Part shown: piece after piece, positions 17,948 through 27,548 of the stretch
Numbering within the stretch: the stretch's first letter is position 1
Layout of the letters: each line of letters begins with the position of its first letter
Origin: Acidobacteriota bacterium
GTDB lineage: Bacteria; Acidobacteriota; UBA6911; RPQK01; JADFOI01
Assembly (NCBI GenBank): GCA_022562935.1
Contig: JADFOI010000010.1
Location: 1-46,903 of the forward strand
Direction: 5' to 3'
DNA: 46,903 nt
Translations under genes and position numbers: made by a program
The notes under the pieces: model-generated
What the model was told of the DNA's origin: nothing
Databases searched by the model: none
What the model saw: the letters and a program-made list of their open reading frames with translations, nothing else

Positions 17948-18418
17948 TCACATGTCTACGAGTTGTTGAAAGACAATTTTCCGGTTCTCCTGGGTCATGC
18001 CCGGGTCATAGCCTTCAAAGGTGATTCCCGTCAAGATTCTCGCCGTGGCCAAGGAATCTTCCACGACCTTCTCCACGGTGAGTTCGAAAAGTGTTTCGCT
18101 GGGTGCATCGGGCAATGGAGAAAGGGGACGAGCCTTGCAGAAGACGTAGTAGCTCATGTTGGGATTGACCAGGACGATGGAAATCTTACCCTCCCGCTGC
18201 AAGTTTGCCGAGCTGTGAGAATTGCTGTACAGGAGAAGAAGAAGCCGTTTGGAATCTTTGGCAAACACCTCGCGAGCACTGAGGAGACCGTGGCGAGGCC
18301 AACCGTCCTCATCGGTGGTGGAGAAAAGAATCACTTGCTTAAACTTTTCGCCGGGCTCCGTGCTGGAGAGAAAATCCAGTAGGTCTTCCGGTAGAGTTGC
18401 TCCCAGGTTCTTGGACAT
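17948..18418 (-). CDS. Pyridoxamine 5'-phosphate oxidase-family FMN-binding protein
   Basis: VILFSTTDEDGWPRHGLLSAREVFAKDSKRLLLLLYSNSHSSANLQREGKISIVLVN. Confidence 0.7.
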   Translation of the reverse strand: MSKNLGATLPEDLLDFLSSTEPGEKFKQVILFSTTDEDGWPRHGLLSAREVFAKDSKRLLLLLYSNSHSSANLQREGKISIVLVNPNMSYYVFCKARPLSPLPDAPSETLFELTVEKVVEDSLATARILTGITFEGYDPGMTQENRKIVFQQLVDM

Positions 18419-18432
18419 CGGCTACTATCTCC

Positions 18433-18636
18433 TTAATGCAAAAAAAGTTTCTACTACAGTAACGAAATCATCCGCCCCCCGTTGTTTACCACGAGTGGCA
18501 CGATCATCCGGAATGTGGGAGGCACCTCAGGTGCCTCCCACATTCCGGAGGTCTTTGCAATCCTGACGGTTTCGGCGAGCCACCGGCTCGCCCTTGGTCG
18601 CTTCGTGACAAGCACCTATTGCATCATCCGGGCTAG
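18433..18636. repeat. Composite family E repeat with internal 43-bp palindrome
   Basis: Left CTACTACAGTAACGAAATCATCC and right GTCGCTTCGTGACAAGCACCTATTGCATCATCCGGGCTAG match family E ends; centre has TCCGGAATGTGGGAGGCACCT-C-AGGTGCCTCCCACATTCCGGA. Confidence 0.7.
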
Positions 18637-18712
18637 TGCCTTGGGGCCCTCATCATAGCAAATCTAGAACTTTCCGTTACAATGGCCAGGCTTTTGCGAG
18701 GACTGAAAACAC

Positions 18713-19468
18713 ATGGAACACTGGAGTAGCTATTTCTTACTTTTTGGTGTGGGTTCAGTAGCGGGTGCCCTGAATGTTGTGGCGGGTGGGGGTTCCTTCC
18801 TGACCCTTCCTGTACTGATTTTTATGGGCCTTCCGCCCACCGTGGCCAATGGGACCAACCGGGTCGCCGTCGTGCTTCAAAATGTGGGTGCGGTATGGAG
18901 TTTTCGTCGCCATGGACTGATCGATTGGAGCTACCTGCTTTGGGCAGCTTTACCGGCCTCGTTTGGTGCCATCCTGGGAACCTGGGTTGCCCTCTGGGTG
19001 GGCGATGAACTCTTTCAAAACATCCTGGCTTTTTTGATGGTTATCGTGACCCTGTGGACTCTATGGGATCCTCTAAAGAAGACCCAACTCAAGGCCTCCG
19101 GTTCTTCCCAGACGCCGGTGGTGGCTGTATTGGCAGTGGGTTTTTTTCTCTCAGGAGTTTATGGAGGCTTTGTTCAAGCGGGTGTGGGATTTGTGATTCT
19201 TGCCACGACGAGCCTAGCCGGTCTGGATCTGGTGCGGGGCAATGCGGTTAAGGTGCTCAGCGTGCTGTGCTTTACTCTGATTTCTCTGGGAATCTTTGCC
19301 TGGCAAGACAAAGTGCAGTGGTCGATCGGGCTGGCCTTAGGGACAGGCATGGTATTGGGAGGGCTTGTTGGAGTGAAACTTACAGTCCTCAAAGGACATG
19401 CCTGGATCAAGAGAGTGGTGACGGTGACCATCATTGTGTTCGCTTTGAGGCTTTGGTTCGGGGGATAA
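18713..19468 (+). CDS. TauE/SafE family sulfite/anion exporter
   Basis: GVGSVAGALNVVAGGGSFLTLPVLIFMGLPPTVANGTNRVAVVLQNVGAV. Confidence 0.9.
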   Translation: MEHWSSYFLLFGVGSVAGALNVVAGGGSFLTLPVLIFMGLPPTVANGTNRVAVVLQNVGAVWSFRRHGLIDWSYLLWAALPASFGAILGTWVALWVGDELFQNILAFLMVIVTLWTLWDPLKKTQLKASGSSQTPVVAVLAVGFFLSGVYGGFVQAGVGFVILATTSLAGLDLVRGNAVKVLSVLCFTLISLGIFAWQDKVQWSIGLALGTGMVLGGLVGVKLTVLKGHAWIKRVVTVTIIVFALRLWFGG

Positions 19469-19530
19469 GCCCGCCAGGGCTCCTCGATTTCGTATACTGG
19501 GTGTAAGGCCATTTCAGTGAGGAGCCCAAC

Positions 19531-20205
19531 ATGAAAAACAACAAGATTTCGACCCTGGGTTTGATTTTTCCGCTTGTCGCCTGTCTTACCCTCCCTCTCC
19601 TTGGAGATAAGTTCGTAGATCGAGTGGAGGAAGCCACCAACGCATACAAGGCGCTGATCAAAGCCAAGGATGGTGGTGTTCCTGCAAGCCTTTTAGAGAA
19701 ATGCCGATGTGTGGTGGTGATTCCTCACGTCATCAAGGCTGCCTTCGGTTTCGGGGGTCGGCACGGGAAAGGAATTGCCAGTTGCAAGGGAAAGAAGGGG
19801 AAATGGAGTCCACTCTCTTTTGTCAAATTGACCGGAGGAAGCTTTGGGTTTCAAATTGGTGCCCAGTCCTCGGATATGGTGTTGTTTCTAATGACCGACA
19901 AGAGCATACAGGGTCTGTTGGGGAGTAAGTTCACCTTGGGTGCAGATGCCAGTGTGGCCGCCGGACCCGTAGGAAGAAGCGTAGCAGCGGATACAGACAT
20001 TACCTTGCGGGCGGAGATATACTCCTACGCCAGGTCCAAAGGTCTCTTTGCCGGAATTTCACTGGAAGGCGCCAGCCTGAGAGCGGATAGTACTGCCATC
20101 AAGAAGTTCTATGGCCAGGAACTCGAACCCAAAGCCATTCTCATCGACCACAAGGTGCCCAAAATCCCTTACATCGCTCGGGAATTCACGAAAGTCCTAC
20201 CCTAA
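19531..20205 (+). CDS. SYLF (Ysc84) domain protein, second paralog
   Basis: FGFGGRHGKGIASCKG...GSFGFQIGAQSSDMVLFLM...GADASVAAGPVGR...YSYARSKGLFAGISLEGASL. Confidence 0.9.
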   Translation: MKNNKISTLGLIFPLVACLTLPLLGDKFVDRVEEATNAYKALIKAKDGGVPASLLEKCRCVVVIPHVIKAAFGFGGRHGKGIASCKGKKGKWSPLSFVKLTGGSFGFQIGAQSSDMVLFLMTDKSIQGLLGSKFTLGADASVAAGPVGRSVAADTDITLRAEIYSYARSKGLFAGISLEGASLRADSTAIKKFYGQELEPKAILIDHKVPKIPYIAREFTKVLP

Positions 20206-20456
20206 GCGTCACTTCGTGACGCCGTGCGTTTGTGCTTTCGTGCTGGCGCACTTCGTGCGCAAGTGCAGTTGTGAATTCGTGCCGTGGTAAAACGATAGCC
20301 TTCCTGATTGATTCTTCTCTGAAAATAGTTCCTAAGGTGTTTCTTGGTTTGTTGTCAAGAAACCCTGCGCTTCGCGATGATCCTGTCTTTCTTCTCCCTG
20401 CTTGTCGGGCACTGATGCCCGACAGCACAACAGCACCACAGCACGACCGCACGATG
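20206..20456. repeat. Dense cluster of short perfect stem-loops between convergent genes
   Basis: GCGTCAC-TTC-GTGACGC, GCGCAC-TTC-GTGCGC, GTCGGGCA-CTGA-TGCCCGAC; further GTGCTTG-TCCG-CAAGCAC overlaps the ppdK end. Confidence 0.6.
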
Positions 20457-23222
20457 TTACGAGTGCTTGTCCGCAAGCACGGCATGGGCGGCGGCTAGGC
20501 GGGCAATGGGGACTCGAAAGGGAGAGCAGGAAACGTAATCTAAGCCCAGTTGGTGGCACAGGGCAATACTTGCCGGGTCTCCCCCATGCTCACCGCAAAT
20601 GCCGATCTCCAGGTCGGGATGATCCTGACGACCCAGTTTAACGGCCATTTCCATCAATTTTCCCAGTCCAACACGATCGATGGTGGTAAAGGGGTTCTCG
20701 GGCAGGATTCCCTCCTGTAGGTAATGAATCAGGAAGCCTGACTCGGCGTCATCACGGGAGATGCCGAAAACGGTCTGAGTCAGATCATTGGTGCCAAAGG
20801 AGAAGAATTCCGCATACTCGGCCATTTCATCGGCCGTAAGGGCCGCCCGCGGCGTCTCGATCATGGTGCCGAACTTGTACTGGATCTCAATGCCCTCTTG
20901 TGCCATCACCTCTTGAGCCGTACTTTCCAGTTCCCGTTGTTGGACTTTCAACTCGTTCACGTGAGAAGTCAGAGGAATCATGACCTCCGGTTGGACGTCG
21001 ATTCCTGCCTTGGCGCATTTGCAGGCAGCTTCAAAGATGGCCCGAACCTGCATCTTGGTGAGTTCAGGGATCAGGATGCCCAGGCGAACGCCGCGCGTTC
21101 CCAGCATGGGGTTCACTTCCCGAAGGGCCTTCACTCTTTCCAGGTAGGTGGATTTTTCATCAATCTGACTTTGGATCGAGTCTTTTTCCCCGGGTGCCTT
21201 CAGAGTGTAGAGCTGGATCTTCAAATCCGCCAGGTCCTCAATCAACTCATCGTAGGAGGGCAAAAATTCGTGCAACGGCGGGTCCAACAGGCGGATCACG
21301 ACGGGTAGCCCGTCCATGGCCTTGAACAGTCCTTCAAAGTCCTCCCGTTGCAGGGGCAGGAGACTGTCGATGGCCTCCTTTTGTTCCGCTTTGTCCTTGG
21401 TCATGATCATCCGCTGGACGATGGGCAGGCGATGGGACTCAAAAAACATATGCTCGGTTCGGCACAGGCCAATCCCCTGGGCTCCGTATTTGCGGGCCCG
21501 CTCGGCGTCACGGGGGTAATCCGCATTGGTCCAGACCTGAAGTGTGCGAATTTCGTCTGCCCACTCCAAAATCTTCAGCAGATAGGGATTGCTAAAGTCG
21601 GGAATCTCCGTAGATAGCTGGTCCAGGAACACTTCACCCGAGGCCCCGTCCAGTGAAATCCAATCTCCTTCTTGAATCAAAAAATCACCGACTTGCATTT
21701 TTCGGGCTTCCAGGTCGATCTCCAGTTCGATCACGCCCACTACGGCGGGTGTGCCAAACTGACGTGCCACCAAGGCAGCGTGACTGGTCCGGCCGCCCCG
21801 GCTGGTGAGGATACCTTTGGAGGCCAGCATCCCGTGCACATCATCGGGCTTGGTTTCGGGCCGCACCATGATGACATCCTTGCCCTCCTGGGTCGCCCAA
21901 CGTTCGGCGGTATCCGCGTCGAAAGCGACGACGCCCACGGCTGCTCCTGGGGAGACATTGAGACCTGTGGCAATGAGCTGGCTCGTTTCGCGGGCAGCCG
22001 GGTCGAACTGAGGGTGCAAAAAGGTGTCGACCTGGGAGGGCTGCACCCGCTTAACCGCCTCTTCCTTACTGATCAGTCCTTCCTCGACCATGTCCACGGC
22101 AATGCGCACCTCGGCCTGGGCGGTGCGTTTACCGTCCCGGGTCTGGAGAAGCCACAGCTTGCCCTTTTCAATGGTGAACTCCATGTCCTGCATGTTGCGG
22201 TAGTGATTCTCCAGTTGCCGCGAGATGGCCTCAAACTCGGCATAAGCGTTCGGCATCAGCCTTTTTAGCTCACTCAGCGGCTCGGTCTGACGAATTCCAG
22301 CCACCACGTCCTCACCCTGGGCATTGATCAGAAAGTCTCCCTCCAGTTCCGGCTCTCCGGTAGAAGCGTTGCGAGACATGGCCACCCCCGTCGCGCAGTC
22401 GGCCCCCATGTTTCCGAAGACCATGGTTTGGATAGTCACGGCTGTCCCCAGGTCATCGGGAATGCAGGCTGCTTTGCGATAGTCGATGGCTCTTTTGCCC
22501 CTCCAGGACCGAAAGACCGCCTCGGTGGCCAGTTTCAACTGCTGATAAGGATCAACGGGGAACTCTTTACCTGTTTGAGTCTGAATAATGTCCTTGAACT
22601 CTTTCGTTGTAGCGATCCAATCTCGCGCGGAAAGTTCGGCATCGCTACGGACTCCGGCACCTTCTCGCCGTTCGGTGATAACACTTTCAAAAGACTCATC
22701 CGGCACGTCCCATACCACGCTGCCAAACATCTGAACCAACCTTCGATAGGAGTCGTAGACAAAGCGCTCGTCGCCCCCTCGCTTGACCCACGCCTGGGCC
22801 ACCTCATCGTTCAAGCCGATATTGAGAACGGTGTCCATCATGCCGGGCATGGAGAACTTGGCACCCGAGCGGCAGGAAACCAGCAGGGGATTGGCGGAAT
22901 CAGTAAATTTTTTCCCGGTGGCCTCTTCGACGTCAGCGATGGCGGCCAGTTGTTGCTTCCACACTTCATCGGGGAAAACATTCCCAGAGAGGTAGAGGTT
23001 ACAGGCCTCTGTGGTGACGGTAAAACCAGGACAGACCGGGACCCCCAGTCGGGTCATATCAGCCAGGTTGGCACCTTTACCACCCAGTAATCCCCGCACT
23101 TTGTCCCAGTCACCGCCCACCTTTTTCTCCGCCTCCTCCACTTGGTTAAAGCGATAGACGTAGCGGGTGCCCTTGTGCGAGGATTTTCGGGAGGATGCCC
23201 GCTGTTGGGTGGAAATTTTCAT
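20457..23222 (-). CDS. ppdK: Pyruvate, phosphate dikinase
   Basis: GGKGANLADMTRLGVPVCPGFTVTTEAC; GGRTSHAALVARQFGTPAVVG; GTRGVRLGILIPELTKMQVRAIFEAA; SFGTNDLTQTVFGISRDDAE; start set at MKISTQQR to avoid overlap with upstream gene. Confidence 0.95.
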   Translation of the reverse strand: MKISTQQRASSRKSSHKGTRYVYRFNQVEEAEKKVGGDWDKVRGLLGGKGANLADMTRLGVPVCPGFTVTTEACNLYLSGNVFPDEVWKQQLAAIADVEEATGKKFTDSANPLLVSCRSGAKFSMPGMMDTVLNIGLNDEVAQAWVKRGGDERFVYDSYRRLVQMFGSVVWDVPDESFESVITERREGAGVRSDAELSARDWIATTKEFKDIIQTQTGKEFPVDPYQQLKLATEAVFRSWRGKRAIDYRKAACIPDDLGTAVTIQTMVFGNMGADCATGVAMSRNASTGEPELEGDFLINAQGEDVVAGIRQTEPLSELKRLMPNAYAEFEAISRQLENHYRNMQDMEFTIEKGKLWLLQTRDGKRTAQAEVRIAVDMVEEGLISKEEAVKRVQPSQVDTFLHPQFDPAARETSQLIATGLNVSPGAAVGVVAFDADTAERWATQEGKDVIMVRPETKPDDVHGMLASKGILTSRGGRTSHAALVARQFGTPAVVGVIELEIDLEARKMQVGDFLIQEGDWISLDGASGEVFLDQLSTEIPDFSNPYLLKILEWADEIRTLQVWTNADYPRDAERARKYGAQGIGLCRTEHMFFESHRLPIVQRMIMTKDKAEQKEAIDSLLPLQREDFEGLFKAMDGLPVVIRLLDPPLHEFLPSYDELIEDLADLKIQLYTLKAPGEKDSIQSQIDEKSTYLERVKALREVNPMLGTRGVRLGILIPELTKMQVRAIFEAACKCAKAGIDVQPEVMIPLTSHVNELKVQQRELESTAQEVMAQEGIEIQYKFGTMIETPRAALTADEMAEYAEFFSFGTNDLTQTVFGISRDDAESGFLIHYLQEGILPENPFTTIDRVGLGKLMEMAVKLGRQDHPDLEIGICGEHGGDPASIALCHQLGLDYVSCSPFRVPIARLAAAHAVLADKHS

Positions 23223-23226
23223 AAGA

Positions 23227-25761
23227 TTATGTTCCCACCAGTTCTTCAGGTGCGACACGAGAAACGGTTCGCTTGGAAACGAATTCAGAGTCGGTGGCCG
23301 TGATCCGGGCCAGAGTCTGAGCCAGAGGATAGGATTGCTCGACTTTTGAACTGCCCACTCCCACCGGGATAAAGTTGCCTCCCTGCGCATCCCAGATGGC
23401 TTTGTTGAGCTCATAAGCACGATCTCGTGCTGTTTCATAGATGGGATCGGCGAACTCGTCGTGGAATCCTCTGATTTCGCCGGAAGTATCCATCGTGATC
23501 CAGGCGGCTACCGCCACGGCACGGCTATTAATGGTGGCAATGGCATCCTGGAAGCCTAACGGTGTCGGGAACATGAAGTGTGAACCCCGGCCGTCGCCTT
23601 GAGTCAGATAGAAACGGTCGCGCATGAAAAGGTTCAAGGCTTGCGCCAGCGGCTCCACGGCCAGCAAGACCGGATCATCCTTGCCCCGGTACTCTCCGCC
23701 CGTAATAACGGACAGCTTCTCTGTTGAGGCGGCCAGCAAGATCTCTTCCAAAGATTCTTGAGTACGTGCAGGGTCCCATTTTTCGGAGGTTCTACTCCAA
23801 ATGCGTTTGACGTTGAACCTTTCAATAGCTCCCAGGAGATTTTGAATACTCAGTGTCTCGGATTCCAGATCCAGAAAACCTCGTTTATGGTGCTCCACAT
23901 CCCAGATTTCTATGACGACTCCCTTGCCGCCTGTTTTCTCAATATGTCTCCTCAGACTTCCGTCCTTGTGCGCGTGGTTAAGGCTCCACCAGATGGGCAG
24001 ATTGAAGGCGGATGGACCGGTTTTGTCCATCGCCAGCAGCCCGATTCGACCGGCTCCCATCAGGGGTAGCTCTGCGAAACCTGGACCCTGTCCGGAGACG
24101 TTTCCGGAAAAAACCTCAAGGGGCTTGTGCCCTTTTCCTTTGCCGCCCTTCCATTCTCGATAGGCTTCTTTCAATCGATCGACCTGACGGCGCTCCGCCT
24201 CTGGGAGAGCTCCTTCCAGGAGTTCCATGAATTCATCGGTGAGATTGGCGAGTTCTTCGGTCGTACTTCCGGCCGATGCCTCTCCTACCAGATCCTGCCC
24301 CAGCCCGTACCACTTGTAACCCAGGATCTCAGCCACCCAGACCTGGCGGAAGAAAGTACGATAGGCAAAAAGATGGATCTCGTTGTTGTCGACTCCTTTG
24401 GAGTGACTCATGAGGAGGTGACCATCATCCCCCACCTCGATGAGTTCTGAGGTGCCATGGATCAACTTCAGGGCCTTGGCCTCCTGAAGGCTGGCTTCAG
24501 CAACGGAACGAAAGTGGTTGGGCGGGCTGGTGTGGCCGACTTTGCCGCCACTGTCCGCTTTAATATCAGAAAGGGTAAAGGAGGCGCGTTGGTTGGTTGC
24601 TTCCAGCAGTCCATCCGGCTCCGGGATGGTTTCAAAGCGTCCCTTCAGCCGTTCCATCTCCCCTACCGCGCATTCTCCAGCCGCTCCGGGATTCAAGTAA
24701 GGTTCGAATCGCTCATGGCTCACCATGTGTTTGATGAGTCTTGTGGCCTCCCGCTGTACGCGGGAGGTTTCCGCTCTGTTTTGGGCAAAAACGTCCACCA
24801 CGTCTTTTTCACTCGGAATACGACCGTGGTCATAGGATTGATAGGCATAGGCCACAACTCGTGCGGCCCCGGGCGAGGAGGAGAGGGTGCGGGCTTCCTG
24901 GAAGGAAGCGGGCATCAACCCCACTCGGTAGTGTCCGTTCTCGCCACCTGGTGCGAAGAAAAACTCTCCGGTTGCCTGAGTGAATTCGCCAATAGCTGGC
25001 AGCCCCGATTGAGATCGTCCAATCAGCACCGGGTCCACACTGCCCGACACGGCGGCGGCCGGTTCCTCGGAGAGCTTACCCTCTCCGAATTTGCCCCGGA
25101 CCGCGAAAACGCGACTCAAACGCCACTCATCAGCATCGGCGATCAGAGCGATCATTTCATTCACGTAGCCCGGTGCGAATTCAAAGGTCCGCACCTCGGG
25201 CTTGTTGGTTTTCAGGTCTTCAATGGATTCAACGATGGCCAGGAAGTCATTTCCTTCGATACGGCGTCCGGAACCCTTATCAGGATTAAAAAATAGGTTA
25301 AAGAGTCCCCGATTAAAAAATCCCCAACTGGCATTGATGGCCTTGGCCACGAAGATGGGTTCTGCTCCTCGTTCCGTGTACGGGAAGTTCAAGCTGCGAA
25401 GATTCAGGGCCGTGGCCTGGTTGTGGGGAGGAAGGCTGGAGATTTTCTCCGCCTCGGCAGAGCCCAGCCCCATGGCCTGAGCTTCTTCCAGAGCCTTGAG
25501 TCCCGCCGCCAGGGCCGCCTGGCCTGACAGGGTGAGGGAATCGGTTTGCTGAAGATCTCCGTTGTAGGTGGACAGGTGCATATGAAGATCTCGACCAAAC
25601 CCCTGAACGAAAGCTCCCCGCAGTAGCCCTTCCTCAATTTTCTGGTCCAGCACCTCACGAGCTACATCGATAATCTGAGCCGGCAACTCTCCGGCCAGGA
25701 AACTTCCCAAATCAAGAGAAATTATATCGATGTTGGATTGCTCCAAAGAACGGTCTTTCAT
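23227..25761 (-). CDS. Tandem-domain fructose-1,6-bisphosphate aldolase/phosphatase-like protein (844 aa)
   Basis: C-half: TLSDIKADSGGKVGHTSPP...VGDDGHLLMSHSKG...WYGLGQDLVGEA...FSGNVSGQGPGFAELPL...MDKTGPSAFNLPIW...GKDDPV; N-half: SLDLGSFLAGELP...GFGRDLHMHLSTYNG...VDPVLIGRSQSGLPAIGEFTQATGEFF; both resemble FBPA/P. Confidence 0.72.
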   Translation of the reverse strand: MKDRSLEQSNIDIISLDLGSFLAGELPAQIIDVAREVLDQKIEEGLLRGAFVQGFGRDLHMHLSTYNGDLQQTDSLTLSGQAALAAGLKALEEAQAMGLGSAEAEKISSLPPHNQATALNLRSLNFPYTERGAEPIFVAKAINASWGFFNRGLFNLFFNPDKGSGRRIEGNDFLAIVESIEDLKTNKPEVRTFEFAPGYVNEMIALIADADEWRLSRVFAVRGKFGEGKLSEEPAAAVSGSVDPVLIGRSQSGLPAIGEFTQATGEFFFAPGGENGHYRVGLMPASFQEARTLSSSPGAARVVAYAYQSYDHGRIPSEKDVVDVFAQNRAETSRVQREATRLIKHMVSHERFEPYLNPGAAGECAVGEMERLKGRFETIPEPDGLLEATNQRASFTLSDIKADSGGKVGHTSPPNHFRSVAEASLQEAKALKLIHGTSELIEVGDDGHLLMSHSKGVDNNEIHLFAYRTFFRQVWVAEILGYKWYGLGQDLVGEASAGSTTEELANLTDEFMELLEGALPEAERRQVDRLKEAYREWKGGKGKGHKPLEVFSGNVSGQGPGFAELPLMGAGRIGLLAMDKTGPSAFNLPIWWSLNHAHKDGSLRRHIEKTGGKGVVIEIWDVEHHKRGFLDLESETLSIQNLLGAIERFNVKRIWSRTSEKWDPARTQESLEEILLAASTEKLSVITGGEYRGKDDPVLLAVEPLAQALNLFMRDRFYLTQGDGRGSHFMFPTPLGFQDAIATINSRAVAVAAWITMDTSGEIRGFHDEFADPIYETARDRAYELNKAIWDAQGGNFIPVGVGSSKVEQSYPLAQTLARITATDSEFVSKRTVSRVAPEELVGT

Positions 25762-25857
25762 TCTATAGCCTCCCTGGGAAAGTCAAATCATAACATGGTG
25801 CTATAGTTCGTCTTCATTGTAAATGTGGAGCGCTCAATTTTGTGCATTCCTGGTCTT

Positions 25858-26337
25858 CCCGGACTATGCATGAGTTCTCTACTGCAGCGACGAGATCATT
25901 CGCGCCGGCGTGCGGCACCCGCCCGTGTGAGCCGCAGCGGGTGCTCCCGGCCTCCTTAGTGCCTCGTTTCATAGATAGGATGGTGTTTGTGGCGAGCGCG
26001 ACGGCGTCGAGTTCGCGAAGCGATGACGACGCGATGCCAATGTGTATCGCGGAGGAGGAGCGACAAAGAAATTGATGCCGTCCCGCCGCCACCCTTCGGG
26101 CTGATGAGGGTTGCGGGCGACCTCTGTGTCGCTGGTCGTTGTCGATGTCCCTGCATCGCCTTCTCCTTGCTCCTTGATTTCCCTTCGCAAGCCCCGCGAA
26201 CGTCACCCTATCTATGAAGCGAGACACTGAACGTACCGTACAGTAGGTTTGCGGCGGTTTTTGTCGCGCGTCGCGGAACGCAGTCAGGCCGGCGCTTTCG
26301 TCGTTTCGTGACAAGAACCTATGCATAATCCGGGCTA
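25858..26337. repeat. Family E repeat interrupted by insertion
   Basis: Left CCCGGACTATGCATGAGTTCTCTACTGCAGCGA and right GCGGAACGCAGTCAGGCCGGCGCTTTCGTCGTTTCGTGACAAGAACCTATGCATAATCCGGGCTA together reconstitute the reverse complement of copy 1. Confidence 0.65.
25959..26227. mobile_element. MITE-like element M2 (about 269 bp)
   Basis: GTGCCTCGTTTCATAGATAGGATG ... CACCCTATCTATGAAGCGAGACAC terminal inverted repeats; same ends as M1; no transposase ORF. Confidence 0.6.
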
Positions 26338-26483
26338 GTGTCGTGACCTCGTGCTAGGATTCTGTCTAGGGAACAGGTAAGATAGCTTGGACAGGGCAAC
26401 CTCCCATTGACAAAACTGGGCTTTACGGGTAGGTTTGTACCGAGGCAGATGGCCCTAAGGAGCGGCCCGAAGAGGGACTAAAG

Positions 26484-27521
26484 ATGAGAATTCTGAGTAT
26501 TTCCTACGCTCTCCCCAGTCGGAAAGTTTCCAATGAGAGCCTGATTGAGGAGATCATCGAGAAGAATCGAGGAAATCTCTCTCCTAAAGAACTGGACAGG
26601 GTCGAAAACCAAATGAGGAAGTTCTTCAAGATGTCGGGAACCGTGACCCGCTTCCACAGGGGGATTGGAGAACGGGCGCTGGACTTCGCGGTGAAGGCTG
26701 GAAAGGCCGCTCTCAAGAAGGCGGGAGTCAAGCCGGAGGAGGTCGATCTGCTCATCTACGCCGGAGTGGCCAGAGGATGGATGGAACCCGCCACCGCTAA
26801 CCTGTTTCAAAGTGAACTAGGACTGACATCCGCCACCTGCTTTGATGTGATGGATGCCTGCGCCAGCTGGATTCGAAGTTTGGCCATCGCCAAGAGCTTT
26901 CTGGCCCAGAAGGCCTATAAGTTGGTCATGATCTTGAACTGCGAGTTTATTTTCCGAGAATACGCGAACTTCGAATTCAAGAGCAGCGACGAAGTGGAGA
27001 ACGCTTTTTCGGCCTTTACCATCGGCGAGGCCGCAACGGCTACCCTCCTGGCCTCAAACGGCGCTGAGGACGATTCCTTCTTCTCCTTCAAGACCTGGGG
27101 AGAAAAGCACGGGTTGTGCAAGATCCCTCTCCCCAATGCGGATGACTTTTCACCTCAAAATGTCTCTGATGGCCTTAAACCCATGTCTTTTTTTACCATG
27201 CCTGGAGAATTGCTTTCTTTCACCGTCAGAAAGCTGGTGAGTCATTTCAGAGAAAGTCAGGCCATCGCCAGTAAAGTACATCAAATTGTCATTGGTCATG
27301 CCGTCAGTGTGGCCTCCACCTCCAGAGTGATTAAACTGCTGGGTCTCGATCCGAGCAGTGTTTTTGAAACCCATTCCCGATTTGGCAACACCGTAGCGGC
27401 ATCTCTTCCGCTGGCACTGGCCGTGGCCGAGGCGGAAGGCAAGCTTGTGCGAGGCATGAGGGTATTGCTGCTCATGGGAAGTGCAGGTGTGAGCACGGCT
27501 GTAGGTTCCTTTACCTATTAG
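26484..27521 (+). CDS. oleA: OleA-like thiolase-superfamily condensing enzyme
   Basis: CFDVMDACASWIRSLAIAKSFL catalytic-Cys region; VIGHAVS and FGNTVAASLPLALA; followed by oleB, oleC and oleD homologs. Confidence 0.82.
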   Translation: MRILSISYALPSRKVSNESLIEEIIEKNRGNLSPKELDRVENQMRKFFKMSGTVTRFHRGIGERALDFAVKAGKAALKKAGVKPEEVDLLIYAGVARGWMEPATANLFQSELGLTSATCFDVMDACASWIRSLAIAKSFLAQKAYKLVMILNCEFIFREYANFEFKSSDEVENAFSAFTIGEAATATLLASNGAEDDSFFSFKTWGEKHGLCKIPLPNADDFSPQNVSDGLKPMSFFTMPGELLSFTVRKLVSHFRESQAIASKVHQIVIGHAVSVASTSRVIKLLGLDPSSVFETHSRFGNTVAASLPLALAVAEAEGKLVRGMRVLLLMGSAGVSTAVGSFTY

Positions 27522-27548
27522 ATTTCTCCCACCACTCATGACTCACAG

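Noticed and set aside
21672-23090. Long plus-strand ORFs 21672..22268 and 22428..23090
   Set aside because: Antisense to ppdK, no recognisable motifs.
24457-25296. 279-aa plus-strand ORF
   Set aside because: Antisense shadow of the FBPA/P-like gene.
25987-26217. ORFs inside the M2 element
   Set aside because: Arg-rich frames on both strands of a GC-rich structured element; no transposase motif.
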